A stretch of 17,483 bases of DNA from Clostridia bacterium (GTDB lineage: Bacteria > Bacillota > Clostridia > TANB77 > CAG-508). The translations under genes were made by a program, and so were the position numbers. Location of the stretch: the NCBI GenBank assembly GCA_900753245.1, contig CAADYJ010000040.1, positions 1 through 17,483 of the forward strand, in the 5' to 3' direction. Shown one piece after another: positions 7,233 through 14,905 of the stretch; position 1 is the first letter of the stretch; the number at the start of each line of letters is the position of its first letter. Below the pieces are notes generated by a model. The model saw nothing but the letters and a program-made list of their open reading frames with translations. It did no database searches and was not told the DNA's origin.

Positions 7233-8000
7233 TTACATTTGTTTTACATATTTTATATATTCTACATTACTATTTTTACTACGTTCTTGCATAGTTTTAT
7301 AAACAATATTTCTTAAATCTTTTTGTTTTTCTTTTTTATTTAGTTCGTTTTTTGCAAAAAATGGTCCATCTATATAAGATACTATTTTTATTTTATTTTT
7401 TCCATATGATTGATACGTATTTGTTAGACTGAAAACAGGCACATTTAACTCTACAGGATATTTAAAGGAAACATCTTTGAATGGTCTTATTTTTGTATAA
7501 TATGGCCAAATATGAGCTTCTGGATATATTGTAACTGAATATTTTTGTTTTATTCTTTTTTCTATAGTTTGTAAAAAGTTTTTAGCAGCTGTTTTATCAT
7601 CTGGAGTTGGTATTGCCCCTAACATTTCTATTATATGTCCTGCATATTTTATAGAAACATTAGCTGGATTTACAATTAAAAAATTTCTTTTAGGATAGTT
7701 TGCAACACTTGGAATAAATGTATCTGCAAATGGTTGTGTATGATTTGCATATATAAAATATCCTGTATTTTTATATTTTTTTAATTTTTCTCTTCCTATA
7801 TATTTTAATCTAAATTTAATTTTGCTATACCCTATTTTTATTGGCATACTAAAAATATTTTGTAATAAATACGAACAAGCTTCCCAAAGGAAGCTATGTT
7901 CATATTTATAATTTTTATCTATTTTTTTTGCTTCTATTTTTGCTGTAGAAAATTCATCGTTTAGTTCGTCTTTATAATATATTACTTCTCTATTTTTCAT
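7233..8000 (-). CDS. PlsC-type phospholipid/lysophospholipid acyltransferase (second of a pair)
   Basis: The product is 255 aa in the 1-acylglycerol-3-phosphate acyltransferase fold. Motif I is present as ANHTQPFADTF (85-95), but five residues separate His87 and Asp93, where classic enzymes have HX4D. The glutamate motif is YPEAHIWP (159-166), followed by RPFK, as in the phosphate-binding block. The expected reaction is acyl transfer from acyl-ACP, acyl-CoA or acyl-phosphate to a glycerol-phosphate or glycolipid acceptor at the membrane. The substrate cannot be told. No clear signal peptide is seen; residues 40-60 are mildly hydrophobic. The start overlaps the end of the preceding acyltransferase gene by 11 nt, and AAGGAAAA lies before the ATG, so translation is coupled. 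Confidence 0.85.
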   Translation of the reverse strand: MKNREVIYYKDELNDEFSTAKIEAKKIDKNYKYEHSFLWEACSYLLQNIFSMPIKIGYSKIKFRLKYIGREKLKKYKNTGYFIYANHTQPFADTFIPSVANYPKRNFLIVNPANVSIKYAGHIIEMLGAIPTPDDKTAAKNFLQTIEKRIKQKYSVTIYPEAHIWPYYTKIRPFKDVSFKYPVELNVPVFSLTNTYQSYGKNKIKIVSYIDGPFFAKNELNKKEKQKDLRNIVYKTMQERSKNSNVEYIKYVKQM

Positions 8001-8910
8001 TTTTTGTATTTTCCTTTTTAGTAGTATATTCTAATGGGATTTTATAAAAATCTTCATATATATTTTTCCATATTTCAAAATTCTTATTTAATAATTTTTC
8101 TACTCTTTCTTTTGGTTGCAAGTTGTTGTCTGGGTAAATTGGCTCTGCTATATTTACAATATATTCTTGAATTGGAAAACCATCATCTCCTATTATATCA
8201 CTGTCTTCCATTGTTATAAATATTGGTATAACTGGTACATTGTTTCTTACTGCCATTTTAAAAGCTCCATTTTTTAATGGCTTTGGTTTTCTATAATTCC
8301 ACCATAAACTTTGTTCAGGATAAATTAGTATAAAATCTCCCTTTTGTAATAGTATATTAACAGCTTTCATGAATTGAATCATCGTTCTTTTATTTGAACT
8401 TAGAGGTAATGTATCACAGTTTCTAAAGAAGAATCCATATAATCCTGGAAAGTTTGTATAATTTCCTTCTCTTATTACTTTGTACAATCTTTTTTCTTCT
8501 ATTTTTCCAGACATTCTAAATACTTTTTCTATTGTAAAACAATCAAATGGATTAAAATGATTACATGTTACTATTGCTCCTGTTGACACTTTATTTAGAT
8601 TTTCTATTCCTCTTACATCCTTTATTATCAATTTATTATTTTTTAATAAATTATCTAAAAATCTTTCCCCTACTTCGTTTGCAAATACCCTTTTTATTTT
8701 ACTTGTCATTTTACTTCTTAAATAATCTATATTTTCTGGAGTTAATACTATTGTAGGTGGATCATTTTCAGCATCTACATCAAATTTTCCTTCTTTTTCT
8801 AATTGTTCTATTCTTTTTAAAACATCTATTCTGTCTTGTGATTTTTCCTTTATTGTGTCTTGTTCTTCATCCTTTTTTACTATTCTTGCTAATACCCTTT
8901 TAGTATTCAT
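7990..8910 (-). CDS. PlsC-type acyltransferase (first of a pair)
   Basis: The product is 306 aa. An N-terminal region of about 95 residues, Lys/Glu-rich in its first part (1-50), precedes the acyltransferase domain. Motif I is the classic NHFNPFD (117-123, His118 and Asp123, HX4D). The glutamate motif is YPEQSLWW (197-204), then RKPKPLKNGAF and VPVIPIFIT. This fits a lysophospholipid or glycolipid acyltransferase working at the inner face of the membrane. It starts 4 nt after the GT8 gene, and its ribosome binding site (TAGGAGAT) lies in the last codons of that gene. It overlaps the next acyltransferase by 11 nt. The two paralogs differ in both catalytic motifs, so they probably act on different positions or acceptors, which is inference. 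Confidence 0.88.
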   Translation of the reverse strand: MNTKRVLARIVKKDEEQDTIKEKSQDRIDVLKRIEQLEKEGKFDVDAENDPPTIVLTPENIDYLRSKMTSKIKRVFANEVGERFLDNLLKNNKLIIKDVRGIENLNKVSTGAIVTCNHFNPFDCFTIEKVFRMSGKIEEKRLYKVIREGNYTNFPGLYGFFFRNCDTLPLSSNKRTMIQFMKAVNILLQKGDFILIYPEQSLWWNYRKPKPLKNGAFKMAVRNNVPVIPIFITMEDSDIIGDDGFPIQEYIVNIAEPIYPDNNLQPKERVEKLLNKNFEIWKNIYEDFYKIPLEYTTKKENTKNEK

Positions 8911-8914
8911 TAAA

Positions 8915-9850
8915 CTATCTCCTATTTATTCTATCATCACCTACGCATGCATTCTCTTTTGTTGCAAGTTCTACTAGGTTTCTTTCTGCTTCCCTATCTT
9001 CAAATTTTTGCTCTTCTGTATAACTTTCTTTTATTTTTATAATTTCATCATAAAATTCTGTTTTTTGAGCATATTTCCAAAAATATTCATTATATGTAAC
9101 ATCTTCAAAATGCCATGGTTTATATGCAAAATTATAATGTATCAATTTTATATCTTCTTTTTTTGTTTCTTCATTTACATATGGCATTACGTTCCAATCA
9201 TGACTGATTAATGTTGTTCTTCCTTTGCATAATCTGTTTAAGTAGTCTTGATCTTGTGCTACTGAGAATTTAACTGTACCTAACAAATATAAGAACTTCT
9301 CTTGAAATTTAAATTTTCTTAATTGGTCTAAATTCATTAATAACACACCTGCATTAAAGTAATGTTGATATTTAGCAACACCAACTACTAACTCTGCATA
9401 ATCTTGAAATACTTTATTATACTGAATTATATCATCTGGTGCAGCAGTAATTAAGTTTGTACCCATATCCACATTATATAATTCTGATATATCTCCTACT
9501 ACTATAATATCACTATCTAAATATACAACTTTATCATATTGTGGATATAGTTCTGGTAAAAACAATCTAAAATATGTTGTATTTGTGTAATAGTCCCTTG
9601 TATATAATTTGTCTTTAACTTTTTCTATATAATAACTTAAATCTACAAATTCTATATTTACGTTTTCGCATTCATATTTTTTTATTTGTTTTTTATGTTC
9701 TTCACATACATTTGTGTGTAACACTTTTATACAATAGTTATAATTTTTACTTGCATTTTCTATTAATGATTGTAATGCTACTGCCAAAAATGGTGTATAT
9801 CCATCATCTATTGTAAAAAATATTGGTATATTTTCTAGCTTATTATTCAT
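8915..9850 (-). CDS. Glycosyltransferase family 8 (first copy by position)
   Basis: The product is 311 aa with GT8 features in order. An N-terminal nucleotide-binding start reads IFFTIDDGYTPFLAVALQSL (10-29), which is typical of the family. The metal- and UDP-sugar-binding DSD is at 112-114 within KVVYLDSDIIV. YFNAGVLLMN (164-173), AQDQDYLN (198-205) and HYNFAYKPW (238-246) follow; the last supplies the conserved His and KPW. GT8 enzymes are retaining transferases using UDP-glucose or UDP-galactose. No transmembrane segment is seen, so it is cytoplasmic or peripheral. It overlaps the preceding GT8 gene by 8 nt and is followed 4 nt later by an acyltransferase. The acceptor is unknown; context suggests a lipid-linked glycan or glycolipid. 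Confidence 0.92.
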   Translation of the reverse strand: MNNKLENIPIFFTIDDGYTPFLAVALQSLIENASKNYNYCIKVLHTNVCEEHKKQIKKYECENVNIEFVDLSYYIEKVKDKLYTRDYYTNTTYFRLFLPELYPQYDKVVYLDSDIIVVGDISELYNVDMGTNLITAAPDDIIQYNKVFQDYAELVVGVAKYQHYFNAGVLLMNLDQLRKFKFQEKFLYLLGTVKFSVAQDQDYLNRLCKGRTTLISHDWNVMPYVNEETKKEDIKLIHYNFAYKPWHFEDVTYNEYFWKYAQKTEFYDEIIKIKESYTEEQKFEDREAERNLVELATKENACVGDDRINRR

Positions 9851-10688
9851 TTATTTTTTCTCCTACTCTTTTTTCATATTTTTCTTTCATTTTTGTATAC
9901 TCTTCCAAATCTTCATCGAAAGAATAGCATTTTAATTCTTTGTGTATTTCTTCTATTTGCCATTGTTTATAGTTTTCTGTATGTGGATATGGTAAAAACA
10001 TAAGTCTTTTGCAAAAATGGCAAATTACAGTATCTTTTCTATTAAATTTGCTTTGTTCATTATATTTTCTTGGAAGTAATAACTTCTTAGTTGTAGAATG
10101 ATACACTGCATCTTGATCTGCAAATATCATTTTTTTATTTCTTATTAAATTTCTTGCTTTTTCTAGTAATTTTGTCTCTTTTATTTTTTTCATATTTAAA
10201 AGCAGCATTCCCGCATTAATATAATCTGGATATAGAATCATTGAACCATATTTTTCTTTTACCGCTGCATATTCATACTCTGAAATGTCTGTATTATATA
10301 ATTCCGAAATATCTTTATTAGCCATCATATCTATGTCTAAGTATAAAATTTTATCTGGAATGTTTGGAACTTTATCTGCTAATAATCTTAATAATGTGTA
10401 TGGTGTACAATATGCATTTTCATTTTTACATTTTCCAAATTCTTCTTCATATAGGTCAGTTACATCAACTCGTATAACTTTATTGTCCTTGTTTTTTTCT
10501 TGAACCACTTCATTTAAGAAATCAACTTGTCTTTCTTCTATACAAGTATAGGTTGGATTTATTCTAGATACATCCATTGTAAATATATAACAACAAATTG
10601 CTTCTTTTGTTTTATTTGTTATAGAAATTAATTCACTAAGTGCACCATCAAAAACTTTTTTATTTCCACATAAAAGTATATTTATCAT
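9843..10688 (-). CDS. Glycosyltransferase family 8 (second copy)
   Basis: The product is 281 aa from the chosen start (MINILLCGNKKVFDG). GT8 motifs are ILYLDIDMM with the DxD as DID (118-120), YINAGMLLLNM, FADQDAVYH and a C-terminal HFCKR...PYPHTENYKQW in place of the HY/KPW seen in the neighbour. It is probably a retaining UDP-sugar transferase. A longer frame exists from an ATG at 10701-10703. However, GGGAG (10697-10701) overlaps that ATG and lies 8 nt before the ATG at 10686-10688, so the shorter start is preferred. A TTGAAA-17-TATAAT promoter directly upstream means it can be transcribed apart from the flippase-like gene. It shares little sequence with the adjacent GT8 beyond the motifs. 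Confidence 0.88.
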   Translation of the reverse strand: MINILLCGNKKVFDGALSELISITNKTKEAICCYIFTMDVSRINPTYTCIEERQVDFLNEVVQEKNKDNKVIRVDVTDLYEEEFGKCKNENAYCTPYTLLRLLADKVPNIPDKILYLDIDMMANKDISELYNTDISEYEYAAVKEKYGSMILYPDYINAGMLLLNMKKIKETKLLEKARNLIRNKKMIFADQDAVYHSTTKKLLLPRKYNEQSKFNRKDTVICHFCKRLMFLPYPHTENYKQWQIEEIHKELKCYSFDEDLEEYTKMKEKYEKRVGEKINE

Positions 10689-10696
10689 ATTTATTA

Positions 10697-10701
10697 CTCC
10701 C
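10697..10701 (-). promoter_or_regulatory. Ribosome binding site deciding the GT8 start
   Basis: Minus-strand GGGAG lies 8 nt before the ATG at 10686-10688. The alternative upstream ATG (10701-10703) overlaps this site and has no Shine-Dalgarno of its own, so translation most likely begins at 10688. Confidence 0.75.
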
Positions 10702-10717
10702 ATTTATTTTCTATAGC

Positions 10718-10746
10718 ATTATATACTATTTGTCGATATTTTTCAA
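10718..10746 (-). promoter_or_regulatory. Internal promoter before the GT8/acyltransferase genes
   Basis: Minus-strand TTGAAA (10741-10746), a 17-nt spacer and TATAAT (10718-10723) lie between the flippase-like stop (10749) and the GT8 start. The leader to the start would be about 20-25 nt. Confidence 0.75.
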
Positions 10747-10748
10747 CT

Positions 10749-11786
10749 TTATTCGTCATTTTCTTCTATTTCATTTTTTTCTTCTTTCTTTTCTTTTATA
10801 GTACTAACAATTACTACTATTGCACTTAGCGCTATAAATAGATAGAAATTTATACCTCTGCTCAGAATCATTGCTCCATTTATCATATTTTCAGGATATA
10901 TTTTACTAAATATTGCTATAAATCCGCCTTCACTTACTCCTACTGCTCCTGGAGATGGTATTCCGGATACTGTAGCATATAGCATTGATTGTAATGTAAT
11001 TATAGAAAATATCGATTTTTCATTCATTCCAAAAGCTCTGTATACCCAATATGAAATACTATAAAGTGCTATAAATTGAAAATATGTAGTAATTAATGTT
11101 TTTAATGTTACAAATTTATTATTTTTTATATAATCTGTACTTCCTTGATATTTAGTTAATTCTTGTTCAAATCTTAATCTTTTTTCTTCTATATTTTTAA
11201 CTTTAAAAAATTTCAATACTTTTATCGAAAAATCAATTATCCATTTTGTAGCTCTTTTAGAAAATATAGAAATAATGAGTAATGTAAGTGCTGTAGAGTT
11301 TAATACTATTCCTAATATAAATAATCCTATTAATGCTTTATTTAAATACTTGTGATTAAATATAACGCTAAATAATGCTGTTGAGATTGTTACAATTTGC
11401 ATACATGTTAAATTGATTAGGAGTGCTAAAGTAGAATTTGCTACAGATATTTTGTCCTTATGCATAAAGTAAATTTGCATTGGTTGTCCTCCACTTGCAG
11501 CAGGTGTAATTCCGCTAAAAAAGAAACCAATTAATGCATATTTTATATTACTTATAAGTTTTGTTTTTTCATTTAATGCTTTTAACGTTCTTCTTATATT
11601 TGTTGCCTCACACAAAATATAAAAGCACATACACAAAATTGCAATTAATATAAATTCTTTTTTTGCACTTCTTACAACTTCAAAGATTTGTGAAACATCT
11701 TGATCTTTGAAAATTATATAAAATGTTAACATTATTAATATAAAAAATAGTGCCAAATTTTTAATTACTTTTTTAATTCTTTCCAT
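10749..11786 (-). CDS. YbhN-type flippase-like membrane protein (LPG synthase TM family)
   Basis: The product is 345 aa of the family that includes YbhN, archaeal AglD and the membrane half of MprF. About seven to eight hydrophobic segments are visible: near 10-27, 44-60, 82-95, 117-143, 150-175, 228-248, 258-275 and 308-330. Family motifs are SGITPAASGGQPM (91-103) and GIPSPGAVGVSEGG (275-288). Members are linked to moving or modifying lipids, and the MprF membrane domain flips lysyl-phosphatidylglycerol. No aminoacyl-transferase domain is attached here. The C-terminal tail is Glu/Lys-rich. It is first in the unit that continues into two GT8 and two acyltransferase genes, which suggests lipid or glycolipid translocation (inference). 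AGGAT precedes the ATG, and a strong promoter lies 40 nt upstream. Confidence 0.88.
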   Translation of the reverse strand: MERIKKVIKNLALFFILIMLTFYIIFKDQDVSQIFEVVRSAKKEFILIAILCMCFYILCEATNIRRTLKALNEKTKLISNIKYALIGFFFSGITPAASGGQPMQIYFMHKDKISVANSTLALLINLTCMQIVTISTALFSVIFNHKYLNKALIGLFILGIVLNSTALTLLIISIFSKRATKWIIDFSIKVLKFFKVKNIEEKRLRFEQELTKYQGSTDYIKNNKFVTLKTLITTYFQFIALYSISYWVYRAFGMNEKSIFSIITLQSMLYATVSGIPSPGAVGVSEGGFIAIFSKIYPENMINGAMILSRGINFYLFIALSAIVVIVSTIKEKKEEKNEIEENDE

Positions 11787-11822
11787 TTAATAATTATCCT
11801 ATTCTTTTTTATTTTCTATATT

Positions 11823-11851
11823 ATTATCTTCTATTTAAATGTTTTAGTCAA
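11823..11851 (-). promoter_or_regulatory. Promoter of the flippase-like / GT8 / acyltransferase unit
   Basis: Minus-strand TTGACT (11846-11851), a 17-nt spacer and GATAAT (11823-11828) lie just after the upstream terminator. They point at the start at 11786, with a leader of about 30 nt. The remainder of the 11787-11907 gap shows nothing else. Confidence 0.8.
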
Positions 11852-11907
11852 CATTATTTATAGTATTTTTATAGTTTTAATAAATTCTTAATTATAATCT
11901 CATTTTC

Positions 11908-11960
11908 AAAAAAATAAGACGCCTTTTTTCTAGCTTTTATAAAAATGACGTCCATTTATT
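11908..11960 (-). terminator. Terminator at the end of the cps-linked unit
   Basis: On the minus strand GACGTC (11947-11952) pairs with GGCGTC (11918-11923), with one G-U pair. Inside this stem a U-run pairs with an A-run, and a TTATTTTTTT tract (11917 down to 11908) follows. It lies just after the stop at 11970. Confidence 0.7.
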
Positions 11961-11969
11961 TTTAATTTA

Positions 11970-12311
11970 CTATACTTTTTTCCAGAACCAATCTAGACTA
12001 TTATCTAAACTTTTTTTCTTCTTTTCTTTTGATTCTATATCATCTATCCAAAGATATGTAATAAAAGAAAGGAATATAAATATAAAGTCCATTGCTATAC
12101 TTTTGGAAATAATTTCTATTATTTCTCCTGTTGGGTCTTGTGTTATTACGTATTCAATTGAATGTCCAACTATAATAGCTAAAAATACAACTAACATTGT
12201 TCCTACTATTGAACTCTTTTTTGTTTCCCTTGCTAACCATAGAACTAATACAAATAGTACTAAAGTTATTAATATTGTATATGGGTCTGATAAATTAATA
12301 ATTGGTGTCAT
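11970..12311 (-). CDS. Small three-helix membrane protein of unknown function
   Basis: The product is 113 aa from the chosen start (MTPIINLSDPYTIL). I do not recognise the family. Three hydrophobic segments are visible at about 10-27, 34-55 and 70-88. They are followed by a basic SKEKKKKS stretch and the aromatic C-terminus LDWFWKKV. By the positive-inside rule the Lys-rich tail is probably cytoplasmic. The frame is open further upstream to an ATG at 12378-12380. A textbook AAGGAGG (12320-12326) lies 8 nt before the ATG at 12309-12311, so the shorter form is chosen. It follows cpsB by 85 nt, has its own likely promoter and ends at a terminator, so it closes this cluster. A link to polysaccharide synthesis is only by position. 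Confidence 0.7.
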   Translation of the reverse strand: MTPIINLSDPYTILITLVLFVLVLWLARETKKSSIVGTMLVVFLAIIVGHSIEYVITQDPTGEIIEIISKSIAMDFIFIFLSFITYLWIDDIESKEKKKKSLDNSLDWFWKKV

Positions 12312-12319
12312 TTGTTTTT

Positions 12320-12326
12320 CCTCCTT
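12320..12326 (-). promoter_or_regulatory. Ribosome binding site deciding the start of the small membrane protein
   Basis: Minus-strand AAGGAGG lies 8 nt before the ATG at 12309-12311. The in-frame upstream ATG (12378-12380) has no comparable site and would add a Lys-rich N-terminus encoded by leader DNA. Confidence 0.85.
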
Positions 12327-12348
12327 ATTTTTTCTTATGTTCTTTTTT

Positions 12349-12377
12349 ATTTTATAATTATTTTTAATATTTTTCAA
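12349..12377 (-). promoter_or_regulatory. Possible promoter of the small membrane protein gene
   Basis: Minus-strand TTGAAA (12372-12377), a 17-nt spacer and TAAAAT (12349-12354) lie in the gap after cpsB. The region is extremely AT-rich, so a chance match is possible. Confidence 0.5.
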
Positions 12378-12396
12378 CATATTTTCATTAAATTAA

Positions 12397-13158
12397 TTAA
12401 AAAATATTGCTCCAAAATCCTTCTTTTATTTTATTTGGATTTTCTATTTCTAATTCTTTATTTTCTAACACAGTTCTAGGATTTATATATGTTAATTCTC
12501 TTATTTTCTCTTTACTTATTGTTTTTTCTAAAGTATCTATTACTTCATCCATTCTTGTGTATATAGAATTAGTTCTATGAACATCACTACCTAAAAAATG
12601 TATAAAATTATTTTTTAATAATTGTTTTACTGTTTTCTTGGCATGTTCTCCATATTGTCCTATTATACTTCCAAAATTTGATTGAAATAATACTCCTTCA
12701 TCTATAAGTTCTATTAACATATTGGGATCTTTTTGAACATATGTATATCTTTCTGGGTGAGCTATAATTGGAACTCTTCCACTTTCTTTTATTTGATATA
12801 TAACTTCTAACATATTCATTGGCTTTTCGTTCATAGGAAGTTCAAATAATACATATTTGCTATCATTTATGGTTGTTGCTATTCCATTATCTAAAATTTC
12901 TCTCATATTTGTTGTTGTATATATTTCGTTTGCATGATATATAACAACTCCTACATCTTCAATTTTTTCTTCTAACATTTGTATTTTTTCTTCTATTTGA
13001 TTATAGTTACACATATAATAATCTTCCATATAATGAGGAGTAGCAATTATTGCATTAAAGCCTGCTCTTTTAGCTTCTTTTACTAATCTTATACTCTCTT
13101 CTATACTTTGCGAACCATCATCAACTTCAAATATAATATGTGAATGAAAATCTATCAT
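12397..13158 (-). CDS. cpsB: CpsB/YwqE-type tyrosine-protein phosphatase (PHP family)
   Basis: The product is 253 aa, the usual length of CpsB/Wzb-like PHP phosphatases of Bacillota. Metal-binding motifs are DFHSHI (His5, His7) with Asp13/Asp14, ATPHY (His42), NEIY (Glu78), FELP (Glu106), AHPER (His134 and Arg137) and GSDVH (Asp192, His194). The enzyme removes phosphate from the tyrosine cluster of the partner kinase CpsD and so tunes capsule or exopolysaccharide synthesis. It acts in the cytoplasm next to the membrane complex. Its ATG overlaps the kinase stop by one base (TAATG), with GGAAG in the kinase end as ribosome binding site, so the two are translationally coupled. All key residues appear intact. 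Confidence 0.94.
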   Translation of the reverse strand: MIDFHSHIIFEVDDGSQSIEESIRLVKEAKRAGFNAIIATPHYMEDYYMCNYNQIEEKIQMLEEKIEDVGVVIYHANEIYTTTNMREILDNGIATTINDSKYVLFELPMNEKPMNMLEVIYQIKESGRVPIIAHPERYTYVQKDPNMLIELIDEGVLFQSNFGSIIGQYGEHAKKTVKQLLKNNFIHFLGSDVHRTNSIYTRMDEVIDTLEKTISKEKIRELTYINPRTVLENKELEIENPNKIKEGFWSNIF

Positions 13159-14123
13159 TATTTATCTTCCTTTTCCAATTTGTTTTTTTCTTCATTTACG
13201 TAGTTATTCATTTGTTTTAATAAAACTTCTGCATCAATTTCTTCTTTTTGTGCTGTTTTCTTTACTGGAACTTTTTCTTCTTTTTCATAATTATATATTT
13301 TTTTCTCTTCACTTTTTGGATTATTTTGACTTATAACGTTTTTTGCTTTTGCTTTAGTTTCTTTTCTTCTAAATTCTGCTTGCATTTCTATATCTGCTTT
13401 TGTTGGTTTTTTACTTCCTAACTTCATATTAGAATTTCCATAATAATATGTTGCATAGTATTGTTTTTGAGATACAGGCATTTTATTTATAACTACACCT
13501 GCTATTTTTCCACCAACATTTAATATATCTCTTTTTACTTTTTCTAAGTCATCCATTTTTGTTGTTTTATATGCAGAAACAATTAATGTTGTATCTACGT
13601 ATCTAGATATAATAACGGCATCTGTGACTAGTGAACTTGGTGTTCCATCAAATATAACTAAGTCGCATACTTGTTCTAATGCTTCTACTGTATCTATCAT
13701 TTGCTCTGAAACTAACAATTCAGAAGGATTTGGTGGGATATTTCCTGCTGTTATTATATATAAATTTTCTACTTCTGTTTCTTTTATATAAGATAATATA
13801 TTTGGATTACTATCTTCACCATTTGAATTTATACCAGATAAAAAGTTTGAAAGTCCTGGAGTTGGTGCAACATTAAATATTGAAAATTGTCTACCTTTTC
13901 TCATATCACAATCTACTAAAATTACTTTTTTACCAGCTTGTGCAAAAGCAACTGCAAGATTTGCTGAAACCCAGCTTTTTCCTTCAGATGGAGATGTAGA
14001 AGTAATTAATAAAGATTTTAATCCTTTTTTAGTATTTGTAAATTGTATAGTAGTTCTTAATGTTCTAAATATTTCAGATATTGGAGATTTAGGATCTCTA
14101 TATGTAATAATTTCTTTTTTCAT
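13158..14123 (-). CDS. cpsD: CpsD-type bacterial tyrosine kinase with long C-terminal tail
   Basis: The product is 321 aa; typical CpsD/CapB kinases are about 220-250. Motifs of BY-kinases are present: FRTLRTTIQF (19-28), Walker A SPSEGKS (44-50), Walker A' VILVDCDMRKG (68-77) and a Walker B with Asp159 in FDGTPSS, where the family commonly has D-x-P-P. It autophosphorylates on tyrosine and controls polysaccharide chain synthesis together with CpsC. The tyrosine cluster, normally at the extreme C-terminus, is internal here (Tyr222, 223, 226, 227, 228). A Lys/Glu-rich tail of about 93 residues follows, with further tyrosines at 277, 279 and 308. The tail is probably disordered. AAGGAGG lies 9 nt before the ATG, which overlaps the cpsC stop by one base. 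Confidence 0.93.
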   Translation of the reverse strand: MKKEIITYRDPKSPISEIFRTLRTTIQFTNTKKGLKSLLITSTSPSEGKSWVSANLAVAFAQAGKKVILVDCDMRKGRQFSIFNVAPTPGLSNFLSGINSNGEDSNPNILSYIKETEVENLYIITAGNIPPNPSELLVSEQMIDTVEALEQVCDLVIFDGTPSSLVTDAVIISRYVDTTLIVSAYKTTKMDDLEKVKRDILNVGGKIAGVVINKMPVSQKQYYATYYYGNSNMKLGSKKPTKADIEMQAEFRRKETKAKAKNVISQNNPKSEEKKIYNYEKEEKVPVKKTAQKEEIDAEVLLKQMNNYVNEEKNKLEKEDK

Positions 14124-14839
14124 TATCTTCTTCCTCCTTTTCTGTTGTTTTTCATCATATCATCAAAATTATTTAGTGGTATAATTGTAAGTACTGTAAG
14201 TCCTAATTTCTTTTCCACATCTTCTTTAGTTTTTACAGTAGTATCTAACATATTTGCAAGAATTACATATATACAAGCTACTACTAAACCAATAAATGCA
14301 AACATTACAATATCTTTTACGTGATTTATGTTATAAGGTGTAGTTGCAATTTCTGCTTCATCAACAACATGAACATTGTTAATTTTATAAATATCAGATA
14401 CTTGTGTCATAAATACTTTTGCAATTTCATCTGCAATTATTTTTGCTTCTGTTGGATTACTATCTGTAACATCTATTTCAATTATTTGTGTGTTTTTTCT
14501 AGCACTTACTGTTATTGCTTCTTTTAGGGCATCTTCGGTTTTATTTATATTTAAGTTATTTATAACTGGTACTAATACGCTCTTGCTTTTTATTAATTCA
14601 CTATAAGTTGAAACTAAGTTATTATATAATGTAATATCTGTTGTTGTAATTGTACTTGATTTGTTTGTATCTTCTGATGATGTTGCTAAAAGTAATGTAG
14701 TATATGACATATATTTAGGTGTTACGAATACATATGAATATATTGCTCCTATTACCATAAAAATTAATGTTATTAATATAATGTGTACTTTTCTTGTCCA
14801 AAACATGCTAAATAATTCTTTTAAATCTAATTCTTCCAT
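14123..14839 (-). CDS. cpsC: CpsC/YveK-type polysaccharide co-polymerase and kinase activator
   Basis: The product is 238 aa of the Wzz/CpsC (chain-length determinant) family. The first transmembrane helix is at about 18-40 and the second at about 173-196, with an extracellular Wzz-type region between, including a P-x-Y loop (ATTPYNI) before the second helix. The short cytoplasmic tail (197-238) ends in basic residues and is expected to contact and activate the CpsD kinase. The role is control of capsule or exopolysaccharide chain length and export at the membrane. GGGGAG lies about 8 nt before the ATG. It is first of the cpsC-cpsD-cpsB cassette and has its own promoter directly after the upstream glycosyltransferase. 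Confidence 0.93.
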   Translation of the reverse strand: MEELDLKELFSMFWTRKVHIILITLIFMVIGAIYSYVFVTPKYMSYTTLLLATSSEDTNKSSTITTTDITLYNNLVSTYSELIKSKSVLVPVINNLNINKTEDALKEAITVSARKNTQIIEIDVTDSNPTEAKIIADEIAKVFMTQVSDIYKINNVHVVDEAEIATTPYNINHVKDIVMFAFIGLVVACIYVILANMLDTTVKTKEDVEKKLGLTVLTIIPLNNFDDMMKNNRKGGRR

Positions 14840-14876
14840 TTCTTTCTCCCCTGTTTTTTATTTTTTCAACATAAAT

Positions 14877-14905
14877 ATTATATCTAATTAATTAGTTGTA
14901 TGCAA
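14877..14905 (-). promoter_or_regulatory. Promoter of cpsC-cpsD-cpsB
   Basis: Minus-strand TTGCAT (14900-14905), a 17-nt spacer and TATAAT (14877-14882) start 5 nt after the stop of the upstream glycosyltransferase. The leader to cpsC would be about 30 nt. Confidence 0.8.

Noticed and set aside
9843..10703. GT8 start at the ATG at 10701-10703
   Set aside because: The GGGAG ribosome binding site overlaps this ATG and is well spaced for the ATG at 10688 instead.
11970..12380. Longer membrane protein starting at 12380
   Set aside because: AAGGAGG at 12320-12326 fits the internal ATG at 12309-12311. The extra Lys/Asn-rich residues look like translated leader and overlap the likely promoter.
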